Assembly: GCA_902787825.1 (NCBI GenBank)
Contig: CADAHS010000018.1
Location: 1 to 56,994 of the forward strand
Reading direction: 5' to 3'
DNA length: 56,994 nt
From: an uncultured Ruminococcus sp.
GTDB lineage: Bacteria; Bacillota; Clostridia; Oscillospirales; Ruminococcaceae
Position numbers and translations under genes: made by a program. Below, one piece after another: positions 1 to 8,895 of this stretch; position 1 is the stretch's first letter; each line of letters opens with the position of its first letter. The notes below the pieces were generated by a model. It was not told where the DNA came from. It saw nothing but the letters and a program-made list of their open reading frames with translations, and searched no databases.

Positions 1-1
1 G

Positions 2-124
2 AACTGCGGCGCAGCGATGTACCATGATGAGAGCTATGTCGATCACGGAATGCCGAAGATCAGGTACAAATGCCCGGGCTGCGGAGCTGAAAAGATAGAA
101 ATCCCTCCGCATTCATTGAAGTGA
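2..124 (+). CDS. C-terminal end of a zinc-ribbon-cored peptide, probably a Nif11-type precursor (5' end outside window)
   Basis: Forty codons run from the window edge to TGA at 122-124. The visible part carries two cysteine knuckles, NCG near its start and CPGCG near its end. It resembles the C-terminal part of the next gene (176-652), where NCG, an MY pair and a CPKCG knuckle are similarly arranged. That similarity and the tandem position suggest that this is another Nif11-leader RiPP precursor of the same cluster. The leader itself lies outside the window, so the assignment is an inference. Alternatively it is a small free-standing zinc-ribbon protein. Confidence 0.6.
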   Translation, partial: NCGAAMYHDESYVDHGMPKIRYKCPGCGAEKIEIPPHSLK

Positions 125-175
125 GCCACTCACAGTTTCAAAACTCAGATAAAAATGACTAAGGAGGTAAGTTCA

Positions 176-652
176 ATGACAAACAGCAAAGCATCAGAAT
201 TTCTGAATAAAGTCCTTTCGGACGAGGAACTGAAGGCTCAGCTTGCGGAGAAGACACCTGCTCAGGCAGTCGAACTCGCAGCGGAGCTTGGCTATGAGGT
301 TACAGAGGAGGAGCTCATAGCGGCAGAAAAGGAACTTCGTAAGCAGAACAGCCCAGAGGTCGTTGAGCTTGACCTTGAGGATATGGACAAGGCCGCAGGC
401 GGCAGCAGAGACTGGGCAACGCAGGGCTGTGCAGCGACCGTAGAGGCAGGCAGCTCCTGCTGGGGAACTGATTACTGCGTTTTCGCTTTTGTGACATACA
501 CTCACAGCCCGTCATCTTTCAATTGTCCGAACTGCGGAAGTATGATGTACCTTGACAAAACAACTTCAAAGCACAAGGTAGCAACTGCTCATTATAAATG
601 TCCGAAATGCGGAACCGAAATGACCAGAGGTACGAATATCGGACACCTCTGA
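176..652 (+). CDS. Nif11-type leader RiPP precursor with zinc-ribbon-like C-terminus
   Basis: The 158-residue protein begins at ATG 176, eight bases after AAGGAGG (161-167); an upstream in-frame ATG at 155 has no such site. Residues 1-76 form a Nif11/NHLP-type leader: amphipathic helix near residues 5-20, GYEVTEEEL near 39, and a double-glycine cleavage site at 75-76 after DMDKAAGG. The 82-residue core has C-x9-C-W-x2-D-Y-C in its first half, shared with the precursor at 1282-1701. The second half has CPNCG and CPKCG about 25 residues apart, a likely metal-binding ribbon. The downstream radical SAM enzyme and C39 transporter are the likely maturase and exporter. The final product is unknown, and so long a core is unusual for a small RiPP. 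Confidence 0.85.
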   Translation: MTNSKASEFLNKVLSDEELKAQLAEKTPAQAVELAAELGYEVTEEELIAAEKELRKQNSPEVVELDLEDMDKAAGGSRDWATQGCAATVEAGSSCWGTDYCVFAFVTYTHSPSSFNCPNCGSMMYLDKTTSKHKVATAHYKCPKCGTEMTRGTNIGHL

Positions 653-738
653 GGCCGGCAGTCTCCTCACGGGAAAATGGGATCTACACGATCACAAGAG
701 TTTCAAAGAACAATATTAAAGAATAGGAGAAATTTACT

Positions 739-1197
739 ATGGAAAACAGCAAAGCAGCGGAATTTCTGAATAAAGTCCTTTCGGACGAGAAACTGAAGGC
801 TCAGCTTGCGGATAAGACACCCGCTCAGACAGTTGAACTCGCAGCGGAGCTTGGCTATGAGGTGACCGAGGAGGAGCTCATAGCGGCAGAAAAGGAGCTT
901 CGTAAGCAAAACAGCCCGGAGGTCGTTGAGCTTGACCTTGATGACATGGATAAGGCTGCCGGCGGAAAGATGTGGCTTGCCGAGAATGCCTCGGACGGGC
1001 ATGAAATGGGCTGCATATTATTCTATCACGATCATCAGTACAGTATGCAGCATAATGAGTGGTGCAAAAGTGAATACTTTGGTAAAGCTGTTTCGGCGCC
1101 CGGCGTAGGATTGATAACACCTGAAATAGAGAAAGAGTATGAGAAAGAGAGATTAGAGGAGTTAGAACGTCGTAAGAGAAGAAACGGCGGCCTTTGA
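739..1197 (+). CDS. Nif11-type leader RiPP precursor, second copy
   Basis: The 152-residue precursor starts at ATG 739 after AGGAGA (724-729). Its first 76 residues are nearly identical to the leader of the preceding gene, ending in DDMDKAAGG, so the two arose by recent duplication and should be handled by the same enzymes. The 76-residue core is quite different: His- and Tyr-rich, two cysteines 17 residues apart (GC near its start and EWCKSEYF later), then a highly charged Glu/Lys/Arg tail. It lacks the C-x9-CW-x2-DYC pattern. Leader conservation beside core divergence is the hallmark of a RiPP precursor family. The product structure cannot be told from sequence. Confidence 0.83.
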   Translation: MENSKAAEFLNKVLSDEKLKAQLADKTPAQTVELAAELGYEVTEEELIAAEKELRKQNSPEVVELDLDDMDKAAGGKMWLAENASDGHEMGCILFYHDHQYSMQHNEWCKSEYFGKAVSAPGVGLITPEIEKEYEKERLEELERRKRRNGGL

Positions 1198-1281
1198 TAT
1201 GTAAAGCAGCTGATGAGATGAGTGAGCATCAGAAGATCACGGCTGGATATACAATTTTATTATATATAGGAGGTATTGAAA

Positions 1282-1701
1282 ATGGCACAGGAAAATGCAA
1301 AAAAGTTTTTGGAAAAGGTATGGGCTGATGAGACCTTGCGTGATCGCATTGGCGGGAAAACGCCGGAGGAGATCGCTGAGTTCGCAACGGAGCAGGGCTA
1401 TGATGTGACAGCGGAAGACCTGAAAAAGGCAGCAGAGAGCTTTAGGAAAGAAAACTCCGAAACAAACGGCGCAGCTGCAGAGAAGATCAGGGAACTGGAT
1501 GTTGACGAGATGGACAAGGTCGCAGGCGGATACTTCTTTCATCCACAGGTTTGCTCGTCGAATTTTGACGATGGCGAAACCTGTTGGTTCAACGACTACT
1601 GCAGTCAGATGTGGAATCTGTACTCACTCAGAGACGATAATGCGTCGGCACGCTGTACAAGGACAGTCAAATCAACAGACTGGCACAGCTACGACGAGTG
1701 A
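1282..1701 (+). CDS. Nif11-type leader RiPP precursor, third copy with CX9CWX2DYC core
   Basis: ATG 1282 is preceded by AGGAGG (1268-1273) at ideal spacing, which favours it over an in-frame TTG at 1276. The 139-residue protein has a more divergent Nif11 leader (KTPEEIAEFATEQGYDV near residues 27-42) ending at the Gly-Gly of residues 82-83. The 56-residue core carries cysteines in exactly the spacing seen in the 176-652 precursor, C-x9-C-W-x2-D-Y-C, within otherwise different sequence. This core is the shortest and has no zinc ribbon, so the shared cysteine block is the best candidate for the enzyme-modified part. It lies 53 bases before the maturase gene. Confidence 0.85.
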   Translation: MAQENAKKFLEKVWADETLRDRIGGKTPEEIAEFATEQGYDVTAEDLKKAAESFRKENSETNGAAAEKIRELDVDEMDKVAGGYFFHPQVCSSNFDDGETCWFNDYCSQMWNLYSLRDDNASARCTRTVKSTDWHSYDE

Positions 1702-1754
1702 TATGAAAAGAGAGTTCCTGCTCAGTAAAAGAGTAGGAGAAGAATGGAGAATCT

Positions 1755-3212
1755 ATGAAGTACATTCTTGATCGGCGCTACCGCCTGAGGGGCTGGCATA
1801 AGCTGCCCACAGGCTTGTATGATACGCTTGGGCATGAGGCGCAGTTTTTTGAACCTGGATCATACAGGCTGCTTTTGCAATGCGACGCAGATCACGAGAT
1901 CGACATGGACGAACTGCCGGATAAGCAGCGTGAGCTTATGGAAAGGCTGCTTGCCGACGGCGTCATTCGTTCGTCAGGGTGGCTGGATTTTTTGCTTCCC
2001 GAGCAGCAGTATAAAACCTATCCTGCACGTTACCGCAGAGATGTCCACTGGTCCGTTACCGGTGAGTGCAATCTGAAATGCAGGCATTGCTTTATGTCAG
2101 CGCCCAACGGCAAGCACGGAAGCCCCTCTTATGAGCAGATCGTGCGTGTGGCGGATATGCTGGCGCAATGCGGTGTCTTTCGTGTGGGACTGACAGGCGG
2201 AGAACCGCTGATCCGATCAGATCTTGTGCGTATACTTGATGCCCTTTCGCAGCGGGAGATCGCCCTGACGATCATATATACCAACGGCTGGCTGGTCGAT
2301 GAAAAGCTGCTGGACGCACTGGAGGAACGTGGAATGCACCCCGGTTTCCAGCTCAGCTTTGACGGCGTGGGCTGGCACGATTTTCTGCGTGGGATACCAG
2401 GTGCGCAGGAGAGAACGCTGAATGCACTGCGCCTGCTGAAAAAACGGGGATACAACACCTCTGTTTCCATGTGCGTACATAAAAAGAACGCCCATACTAT
2501 CCGGGAAACTGTCAGGCTGCTCGCATCACTGGGTGTGACCAGCGTGAAGTGCGGCAGCATGATGGAGCTGGGGGAATGGGCAAAGGAGGACGTAAAGGCT
2601 TTGCAGCTCACTCACGCCGAGGAGCAGGAGATCTTTGAGCGCTATATCCCTCAGTATTTTGAGGACGATGCACCTGTGGCGATCATGCTGGGAGGAGCAT
2701 TCATGTATTCTCCCGGAGATGATCACTTCGGTATCTACAACGAAAGAAAATGCGGTGAAAAGGACGAGGATACAGCGCTTTCCTGTGGTGTACTGGCTCA
2801 CTCCTTCTACATAGGGGCGGACGGACTGGTCTGCCCGTGCATGGGTATGGCAGACTGCAGCTTTGCAGACCGCTTTCCGAGCCTGGATAAAATGACACTC
2901 AGCGAGATCCTGACGGATTCCGATCTGATAAAGTATGAATACGCCACAGTGAAGGATATACGTGACAGGAACGAAAAATGCCGCAGCTGCAGGTTCGTTG
3001 ACCGCTGTACCGGCGGCTGCAGGAATTCGGCACTGATAACGGGAGACGATTATTACGCCATTGATCCCTACCTGTGCGAGTTCTTTGAGAACGGCTGGGA
3101 TCAGCGTATCCGTGATATTGCACAGCCGGCGTTTGAGGCGTATCTGAAACGGAACCCTCCGGTCAAAAGAAACGAAACAAGATCATTGGACGATAATATG
3201 AGGAACTGTTAA
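1755..3212 (+). CDS. Radical SAM/SPASM peptide maturase
   Basis: This 485-residue enzyme probably installs the modification on the upstream Nif11 precursors. Residues 1 to about 95 look like a PqqD/RRE-type peptide-recognition region. The radical SAM core follows with the iron-sulfur motif CNLKCRHC (CxxxCxxC) and the SAM-binding GGEPL motif. The C-terminal third is a SPASM-type cysteine-rich domain, including CPCMG and CRSCRFVDRCTGGC, expected to bind auxiliary clusters. SPASM enzymes next to Nif11 precursors are known to make thioether (ranthipeptide-type) links or to excise tyramine; which reaction applies here cannot be decided. The start ATG at 1755 follows a purine-rich stretch (TGGAGA). 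No LanM-type cyclase is present in the window. Confidence 0.88.
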   Translation: MKYILDRRYRLRGWHKLPTGLYDTLGHEAQFFEPGSYRLLLQCDADHEIDMDELPDKQRELMERLLADGVIRSSGWLDFLLPEQQYKTYPARYRRDVHWSVTGECNLKCRHCFMSAPNGKHGSPSYEQIVRVADMLAQCGVFRVGLTGGEPLIRSDLVRILDALSQREIALTIIYTNGWLVDEKLLDALEERGMHPGFQLSFDGVGWHDFLRGIPGAQERTLNALRLLKKRGYNTSVSMCVHKKNAHTIRETVRLLASLGVTSVKCGSMMELGEWAKEDVKALQLTHAEEQEIFERYIPQYFEDDAPVAIMLGGAFMYSPGDDHFGIYNERKCGEKDEDTALSCGVLAHSFYIGADGLVCPCMGMADCSFADRFPSLDKMTLSEILTDSDLIKYEYATVKDIRDRNEKCRSCRFVDRCTGGCRNSALITGDDYYAIDPYLCEFFENGWDQRIRDIAQPAFEAYLKRNPPVKRNETRSLDDNMRNC

Positions 3213-3214
3213 AG

Positions 3215-3916
3215 ATGGATAAGCAATCATTGTTCAGAGAGAAAAGCATGGAACGGATCACGTCCCCCGATCAGATGCGGGACCATCTGCGTGTTACCAA
3301 TCCAAGACTGTGGATGCTGCTGGGCGCAATAGTCCTGCTGCTGGCAGGCTTTATTATTTTTGCGGCAGTAAGCAGAATGGAAAGTACCTATCCGCTGAAG
3401 ATGGATTTCATTTCAGCGGATCTTATAACAGGTGAGATCCCCTACGATCAGATGGATCACTTTTCTGTTGGAATGCCGGTTCGCATTGCAGGCGAAACGG
3501 GACATATCCGCAGTGTTTATTCCAGCGCCCGTATCCTGCTGGATTTCAACCCGGACAGCAAAGAGAACTTTGCAGAGGGGCTTTATGTTATGAGCATCGG
3601 GGAAAAGGAGAATGTCAGCATAGATGAGCTGTACTATCTGCGATACAGCAACGGTCAGTGGACCTGCCCTGATGTTAGTGTCCAGGGATTGCTGGAGGGT
3701 CACGATACACGGGTGCGTATCTGGTCGGAGGATGACACACATGATTCCAAGATCGATTCCAAGGGCTGGCTTGCCACCGTCAGCGACGCCAAGCCCTATG
3801 TGGTTGCTACCGCAGAGGCGATACTGGACAATACGGAAACGAGCCTGAAGCCCGGAACCTACGATGCAGAGATAGTTACGGAAAGCACGACCCCTATCAG
3901 CTTTCTGCTGAACTGA
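3215..3916 (+). CDS. Short HlyD-like NHLM-system secretion protein
   Basis: The 233-residue protein has a cytoplasmic N-terminus (REKSMERITSPDQM), one membrane helix at about residues 34-54, and an extracytoplasmic beta-rich part. This start is characteristic of NHLM bacteriocin-system secretion proteins, which join the exporter across the membrane. It is clearly shorter than usual members and seems to lack the long coiled-coil hairpin and the paired lipoyl halves. It starts two bases after the maturase stop, with AGGAAC upstream, so the genes are one transcript. It probably acts with the two ABC transporters downstream. The reduced architecture is notable, but no frameshift is visible. Confidence 0.72.
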   Translation: MDKQSLFREKSMERITSPDQMRDHLRVTNPRLWMLLGAIVLLLAGFIIFAAVSRMESTYPLKMDFISADLITGEIPYDQMDHFSVGMPVRIAGETGHIRSVYSSARILLDFNPDSKENFAEGLYVMSIGEKENVSIDELYYLRYSNGQWTCPDVSVQGLLEGHDTRVRIWSEDDTHDSKIDSKGWLATVSDAKPYVVATAEAILDNTETSLKPGTYDAEIVTESTTPISFLLN

Positions 3917-3935
3917 ACACGGAAGGAAACGCACA

Positions 3936-6122
3936 ATGAAGGAGAAAGCAAAGATAAGGCAGCCGCTCAGAAGCGGTGTTGCCAAAGTGCCTGTTATCAT
4001 GCAGATGGAAGCGCTTGAGTGCGGTGCAGCCTGCCTTGCGATGATACTGGCATACTACGGCAAATGGGTGCCGCTTGAGCAGGTGCGCCTGGACTGCGAC
4101 GTTTCCCGTGACGGCTCCAAAATGAAAAACATCTATCTTGCGGGAGTACATTACGGTCTGGAAGCACACGGATACAAAATGGAGATCGAAGGTCTGAAAA
4201 AGAATGCGGTCTTTCCCTGCATCATTCACTGGGAATTCAATCATTTTGTGGTGCTTGACGGCTTCCGCGGCGATAAAGCTGTCATCAACGATCCGGCAAG
4301 GGGAAAGGTGACCGTGAGCATGGAGCAGTTCGACCGGTCGTTCACAGGTCTTTGCCTGACCTTTGCACCGAGTGAGAGCTTTACGCCCTCGGGGAAACGA
4401 AAAAGCACTATGTCCTATGCATTCAGCCGTCTGAAAGGAGCCGGTCCCGCCGCCGCTTTTGTGATACTGACATCGGTGATCGCTTCCTTGTTTGGCATCA
4501 TCAATCCAACTATGTCACGGCTGTTCTATGACCGCCTTCTGACCCGAAGAGCGCCCGAATGGCTGATCCCATTCATTATTGCAATGGCAGCGCTGGCAGC
4601 CTTCCAGCTGATCGTGGAGTGGGTCAAGACGGTATATTCCTTGAAGATAAACGGTAAAATGGCGATCGAGGGCAATGCCTCATTTATGTGGAAGGTGCTT
4701 CACCTGCCGATGACGTTTTTTTCTCAGCGTATATCGGGCGATATCCTTCAGCGTAAGCAAAGCAATGCATCTATTGCCGGTACGCTGGTAAACACGGTTG
4801 CTCCTCTGGCACTGAATACGGTCATGATGGTGTTTTACCTTATCGTTATGCTGCGTTACAGCGCAGTGATGACTGCTGTCGGGCTTGGCTCACTTATCCT
4901 CAACCTGCTTGTGGCACGCTATCTGTCCTCAAAGAGAGTGAATCTGAAACGTGTACAGCTCAGGGATTCCGGAAAGCTTGCCTCTGCAACGCTGACGGGA
5001 ATCAGTATGACGGAGACGATCAAGGCCTCCGGCGCCGAGGCAGGTTTTTTCAGAAAGTGGAGCGGCTATCAGGCTTCGGTAACGACTCAGAAGGTCAAAT
5101 TTTTTACATTAAGCACCCGTATCGGCTTGATACCGCAGATCATCAGCACTGTCTCAAATTATGCGGTGCTGTTTCTTGGAGTGCGGCTGGCTATGGAGGG
5201 CAGCTTCACCCTGGGCATGATAACCACATTTCAGGGGCTGCTTTCCTCATTTATGAATCCTGCGGTCACACTTATCAGTGCCGGTCAGACGATCCAGGAA
5301 ATGCGCACGGAGATGGAGCGTATCGAGGACGTAATGGATTATCCCGACGATCCGCTCATGCAGCGAGAGTCGCCTGTACAGGCTGAAAAAAGCTACAGCA
5401 AGCTAAAAGGCGAGCTAAGGATCACCGGACTTACCTTTGGCTATTCACGTCTTGCCGAGCCGGTGGTCCGCGATTTCTCAATGCATATAAAGCCGGGGCA
5501 GCGCATTGCGATAGTGGGAGCCAGCGGCTGTGGAAAATCTACAGTCAGCAAATTGATAACGGGACTTTATGAGCCCTGGGAGGGAGAGCTACTGTTTGAC
5601 GAAAAGCCTGCCGCAGACATTGACCGCAGCGTGTTTACAGGCTCGGTCGCAATGGTCGATCAGGATATCGTACTGTTTGAGGACACGATCACCAACAATA
5701 TAAAAATGTGGGATGACACAATAACCGATTATGAGATGATCCTTGCTGCAAGGGACGCACAGATCCACGATGATATCCTCAAACGCCCCGGAGGGTATCA
5801 GGGCAAGCTGATCGAAAACGGAAAAGACCTGTCCGGCGGTCAGCGTCAGCGGTTGGAGATCGCCAGAGTGCTGGCGCAGGATCCGACACTCATCATTATG
5901 GACGAGGCCACCAGCGCATTGGATGCAAAGACAGAATACGAGCTTATGGAGGCTGTCAAGGCACGGGGTGTTTCCTGTATCGTGGTAGCACATCGCCTGT
6001 CCGCAATACGGGACTGTGACGAGATCATTGTTCTGGACAAGGGAAGGATCGTGGAGCGAGGCACACATGAGGAGCTTTTTGCAAAGGGCGGTATTTACAC
6101 GGAGCTTGTCAGCAGCACCTGA
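3936..6122 (+). CDS. NHLM-type peptidase-containing ABC exporter (C39 peptidase, membrane domain, ATPase)
   Basis: This 728-residue transporter should cleave the precursor leaders after the double glycine and export the core. The N-terminal C39 peptidase domain has catalytic Cys29 in LECGAAC, His103 in FNHFVVLDG and Asp119 in INDPA. A six-helix ABC membrane domain spans roughly residues 165-450. The C-terminal ATPase has Walker A GASGCGKST, signature LSGGQRQR and Walker B LIIMDEATSALD. The fold order and gene context match the peptidase/ATP-binding member of the NHLM transporter pair. It sits 19 bases after the HlyD-like gene and is intact. Confidence 0.9.
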   Translation: MKEKAKIRQPLRSGVAKVPVIMQMEALECGAACLAMILAYYGKWVPLEQVRLDCDVSRDGSKMKNIYLAGVHYGLEAHGYKMEIEGLKKNAVFPCIIHWEFNHFVVLDGFRGDKAVINDPARGKVTVSMEQFDRSFTGLCLTFAPSESFTPSGKRKSTMSYAFSRLKGAGPAAAFVILTSVIASLFGIINPTMSRLFYDRLLTRRAPEWLIPFIIAMAALAAFQLIVEWVKTVYSLKINGKMAIEGNASFMWKVLHLPMTFFSQRISGDILQRKQSNASIAGTLVNTVAPLALNTVMMVFYLIVMLRYSAVMTAVGLGSLILNLLVARYLSSKRVNLKRVQLRDSGKLASATLTGISMTETIKASGAEAGFFRKWSGYQASVTTQKVKFFTLSTRIGLIPQIISTVSNYAVLFLGVRLAMEGSFTLGMITTFQGLLSSFMNPAVTLISAGQTIQEMRTEMERIEDVMDYPDDPLMQRESPVQAEKSYSKLKGELRITGLTFGYSRLAEPVVRDFSMHIKPGQRIAIVGASGCGKSTVSKLITGLYEPWEGELLFDEKPAADIDRSVFTGSVAMVDQDIVLFEDTITNNIKMWDDTITDYEMILAARDAQIHDDILKRPGGYQGKLIENGKDLSGGQRQRLEIARVLAQDPTLIIMDEATSALDAKTEYELMEAVKARGVSCIVVAHRLSAIRDCDEIIVLDKGRIVERGTHEELFAKGGIYTELVSST

Positions 6123-6151
6123 ATAAGAGATCAGAGTTTAGAGGTAAAAAC

Positions 6152-8338
6152 ATGGGATGGTTTGACGAACAGATACGGCAGCGAAAGGAAAAGGATCAGC
6201 AGGTGCTGGAGGATTCCTTTGTCAGTATGATGAGTGCGGTGCTGAACAAATGGGAGACTGCTCACTTGGAGGACGGTCGTTTTATAGGAAAGGCAGCACT
6301 GGACGATATTGTGAAATACTATCATCTTCCGCCGGTTGAGCTGCCGGAAGGTGCAGATGACCTGACAGAGAAGCTGGAATCCGTCCTGCGGCCCTCCGGG
6401 CTGATGGTGAGAGAGGTCGATCTTGATGAGGGCTGGCAGAAGGATGCCTGCGGTCCGATGCTTGGAACTATGCGTGAAGGCGGACAGGTCGTTGCGCTGA
6501 TACCATCAGGTATGTTCGGATATCATTACCGTGATCCGAAAACAGGAAAGCGGCGGAGGATAACACGAAGCAACGCCCGACTGTTTGAGCGTGAAGCACT
6601 GTGCTTTTACCGCCCGATGCCTATGAAGCGTCTGGGCGTTCACGATCTTGTGCTTTATATGAAAAGCTGCATCTCACGGGGCGATATCGTCCTGACTGTG
6701 CTTGCAGCACTGGCTTTGACATTAGTGGGAATGATAGAGCCGAGAGTCTATCACCTGATAACAGGAAAGGTGCTTGAGGATAAACGAATGAACCTGCTGA
6801 TCGGACTGGGCGTATTTCTTCTGAGCTCGGCATTTGCTGCTCAGCTGGTGGGTCTGATCCGCTCTTTTTTAATGGAGCGTATAAACACCAAAGTCACCCA
6901 GAGCGTTGAGGCGTCGGTCATGATGCGGATACTTTCACTTCCTGTGAGCTTTTTCAGAGGATTCTCCTCGGGCGAGCTTGCAAACCGCACTTCGTCCGTC
7001 AGCTCGCTGTGCAGTATGATCCTTAACAATATCCTCTCCGTTGGCTTGTCCAGCCTTATGTCACTGTTGTATGTTTCGCAGATCTTTTCCTTTGCACCTT
7101 CACTGGTATGGCCTTCTATACTGATAATACTTTCAACTGTGATACTCAGTGCAGCGGCCTCGCTGGTACAGATCGGCATTACCAGAAAGCAGATGAAGCT
7201 TGCAGCCGAGGAATCGGGTATGAGCTATGCCATTCTGAACGGGGTGCAGAAGATCCGTTTGTCAGGCTCTGAAAAACGGGTATTTGCCCGCTGGGGCAGA
7301 CTGTATGCCAAACAAGCAAAGGCGCAATACGATCCGCCGATCTTTTTGAAGCTCAACGGAGTGCTGGTCACTGCAATCTCACTGATAGGTACTATCGTTC
7401 TTTACTATATGGCAGTAAAGGCAGGCGTTGGAGAAAGCGAGTATTATGCATTCAGCGCTGCCTACGGACGTGTGATGGGAGCGTTTTCAGCTTTGGCAGG
7501 CATTGCTATCTCCGTTGCCGGGATCAAGCCTGTACTCGAAATGGCAGAGCCGATCCTGTCAGCAGTGCCGGAATCGGCAGCCGACAAGGAGCCGGTGCCA
7601 AGCCTGAGCGGAAGCATCGAGATAAACCATGTTTCCTTCCGCTACGAGGAAAACTCGCCCTATGTTCTGAAAGACCTTGATCTGAAGATCAAGGCGGGTG
7701 AGTATGTAGCGATCGTCGGGCGCACAGGCTGCGGAAAATCCACGCTGGTACGGCTGCTGCTGGGCTTTGAGAAGCCGCAGAATGGTACGGTGTTTTACGA
7801 TCAGTATGATCTTGACCGTGTTGACCCTTGCTCAGTACGCAAACAGATCGGCGTAGTGATACAGAACGGGCAGCTGTTTCAAGGCGACATCTACTCAAAT
7901 ATAGTTATTTCCGCTCCGAAGCTTTCGATGGACGATGCATGGGAAGCAGCTGAACTTGCCGGTATCGCTCAGGATATCAGGGAGATGCCTATGGGTATGC
8001 ATACTATGATCTCGGAAGGACAGGGCGGCATATCCGGCGGACAGAAGCAGCGTCTGATGATCGCTCGTGCTGTTGCACCCAAGCCAAGGATCCTCATTTT
8101 TGATGAAGCCACCAGCGCTCTGGACAACAAGACGCAGCGTCAGGTATCCGAGGCGCTTGATGGTCTGCACTGCACACGCATCGTGATCGCCCATAGGCTA
8201 TCCACTATACGCAACTGCGATCGTATTCTTGTGATGGACAATGGCTGTATCGCCGAGGAGGGCAGTTACGAGGAGCTTATCCGCAAAAACGGCTATTTTG
8301 CCGAGCTGGTGGATAGACAGAGGCTGGACAAGAGCTGA
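6152..8338 (+). CDS. NHLM-type ABC transporter, second subunit without peptidase
   Basis: This 728-residue partner of the preceding exporter has a long N-terminal cytoplasmic region (about residues 1-165) typical of the second NHLM transporter and lacking the C39 Cys/His pair. A membrane domain follows (about 170-440), then an ATPase with GRTGCGKST, ISGGQKQR and LIFDEATSALD. The pair probably works as a heterodimer in which only the first subunit cuts the leader. It is the last recognisable gene of the RiPP operon; a strong terminator-like hairpin follows at 8649-8707. The sequence reads through without disruption. Confidence 0.88.
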   Translation: MGWFDEQIRQRKEKDQQVLEDSFVSMMSAVLNKWETAHLEDGRFIGKAALDDIVKYYHLPPVELPEGADDLTEKLESVLRPSGLMVREVDLDEGWQKDACGPMLGTMREGGQVVALIPSGMFGYHYRDPKTGKRRRITRSNARLFEREALCFYRPMPMKRLGVHDLVLYMKSCISRGDIVLTVLAALALTLVGMIEPRVYHLITGKVLEDKRMNLLIGLGVFLLSSAFAAQLVGLIRSFLMERINTKVTQSVEASVMMRILSLPVSFFRGFSSGELANRTSSVSSLCSMILNNILSVGLSSLMSLLYVSQIFSFAPSLVWPSILIILSTVILSAAASLVQIGITRKQMKLAAEESGMSYAILNGVQKIRLSGSEKRVFARWGRLYAKQAKAQYDPPIFLKLNGVLVTAISLIGTIVLYYMAVKAGVGESEYYAFSAAYGRVMGAFSALAGIAISVAGIKPVLEMAEPILSAVPESAADKEPVPSLSGSIEINHVSFRYEENSPYVLKDLDLKIKAGEYVAIVGRTGCGKSTLVRLLLGFEKPQNGTVFYDQYDLDRVDPCSVRKQIGVVIQNGQLFQGDIYSNIVISAPKLSMDDAWEAAELAGIAQDIREMPMGMHTMISEGQGGISGGQKQRLMIARAVAPKPRILIFDEATSALDNKTQRQVSEALDGLHCTRIVIAHRLSTIRNCDRILVMDNGCIAEEGSYEELIRKNGYFAELVDRQRLDKS

Positions 8339-8848
8339 AGCGTGCTGACAAAGACCGAAAATGAACCGGCGGACTTATGATCGAGTGCCTAAGATGCCAT
8401 AAGCTTTTCGGACTGTACATAAAAGTGCAGCACAGTGCGTGATGTGGTTCATAAAAATCTGAATTTGAAAATAAAGCACTTGTTCCGGAACTTCTGAATG
8501 GTATGTATACAGAGCTTCCTGAAAAGAAATCTGCAAAAGCCAGATGAGAAAGACAAATTGTATCACATTGAAGATCTAATAGTCAGACAGTAATATTTGT
8601 ACACTAACCACCTACCCAGCGGTGAACAAACTAATGGGAACAATGGGTCGGGATCATTACTATATCAGAGGCGGACTCTGTGCGTATGATCCCGGCTCTT
8701 TTTGTTTTTGTAAGCGGAAACAGTGAAACAGTGGCATAACATATTAAGTACATGATCTGATTATATATGGTTGAATGAAAAACTAAATGAAAAAATTGCA
8801 AATATAGAGAGAAAAAAGCAAAAAAAGCTATGCAAAACAGGGAACGTG
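8339..8848. other. Non-coding or decayed stretch between RiPP operon and cas operon
   Basis: No convincing gene was found here. A short open stretch near 8464-8547 (ending LPEKKSAKAR then TGA) has no start or ribosome site and could be the tail of a lost gene, but it could not be identified. The stretch holds one clear element, the hairpin at 8649-8707. The base composition becomes AT-rich from about 8700 onward, in contrast to the RiPP operon. Confidence 0.5.
8649..8707 (+). terminator. Rho-independent terminator-like hairpin
   Basis: The arms CGGGATCAT (8649-8657) and ATGATCCCG (8686-8694) are exact complements. Inside the loop, AGAG and CTCT can extend the pairing. A T-rich run (CTCTTTTTGTTTTTG) follows on the + strand. 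The position suits termination of the RiPP operon, although it lies 310 bases after the last stop. Confidence 0.65.
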
Positions 8849-8857
8849 TGATATAAT
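8849..8857 (+). promoter_or_regulatory. Extended -10 promoter of the cas operon
   Basis: TGATATAAT at 8849-8857 is a perfect extended -10 element (TG, one base, TATAAT). No good -35 box is seen at 17 bases, which is tolerable for an extended -10 promoter. It lies about 40 bases before the regulator remnant and 245 bases before cas3. It is the only strong promoter-like site seen ahead of the cas genes. Confidence 0.6.
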
Positions 8858-8895
8858 ATATCTGAGTAAATACGCAATCGGACAGGAGTGATAAT

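Noticed and set aside
8464-8547. Possible tail of a lost recombinase or other gene upstream of the cas operon
   Set aside because: Only about 28 codons remain, without start or ribosome site, and no family could be recognised.
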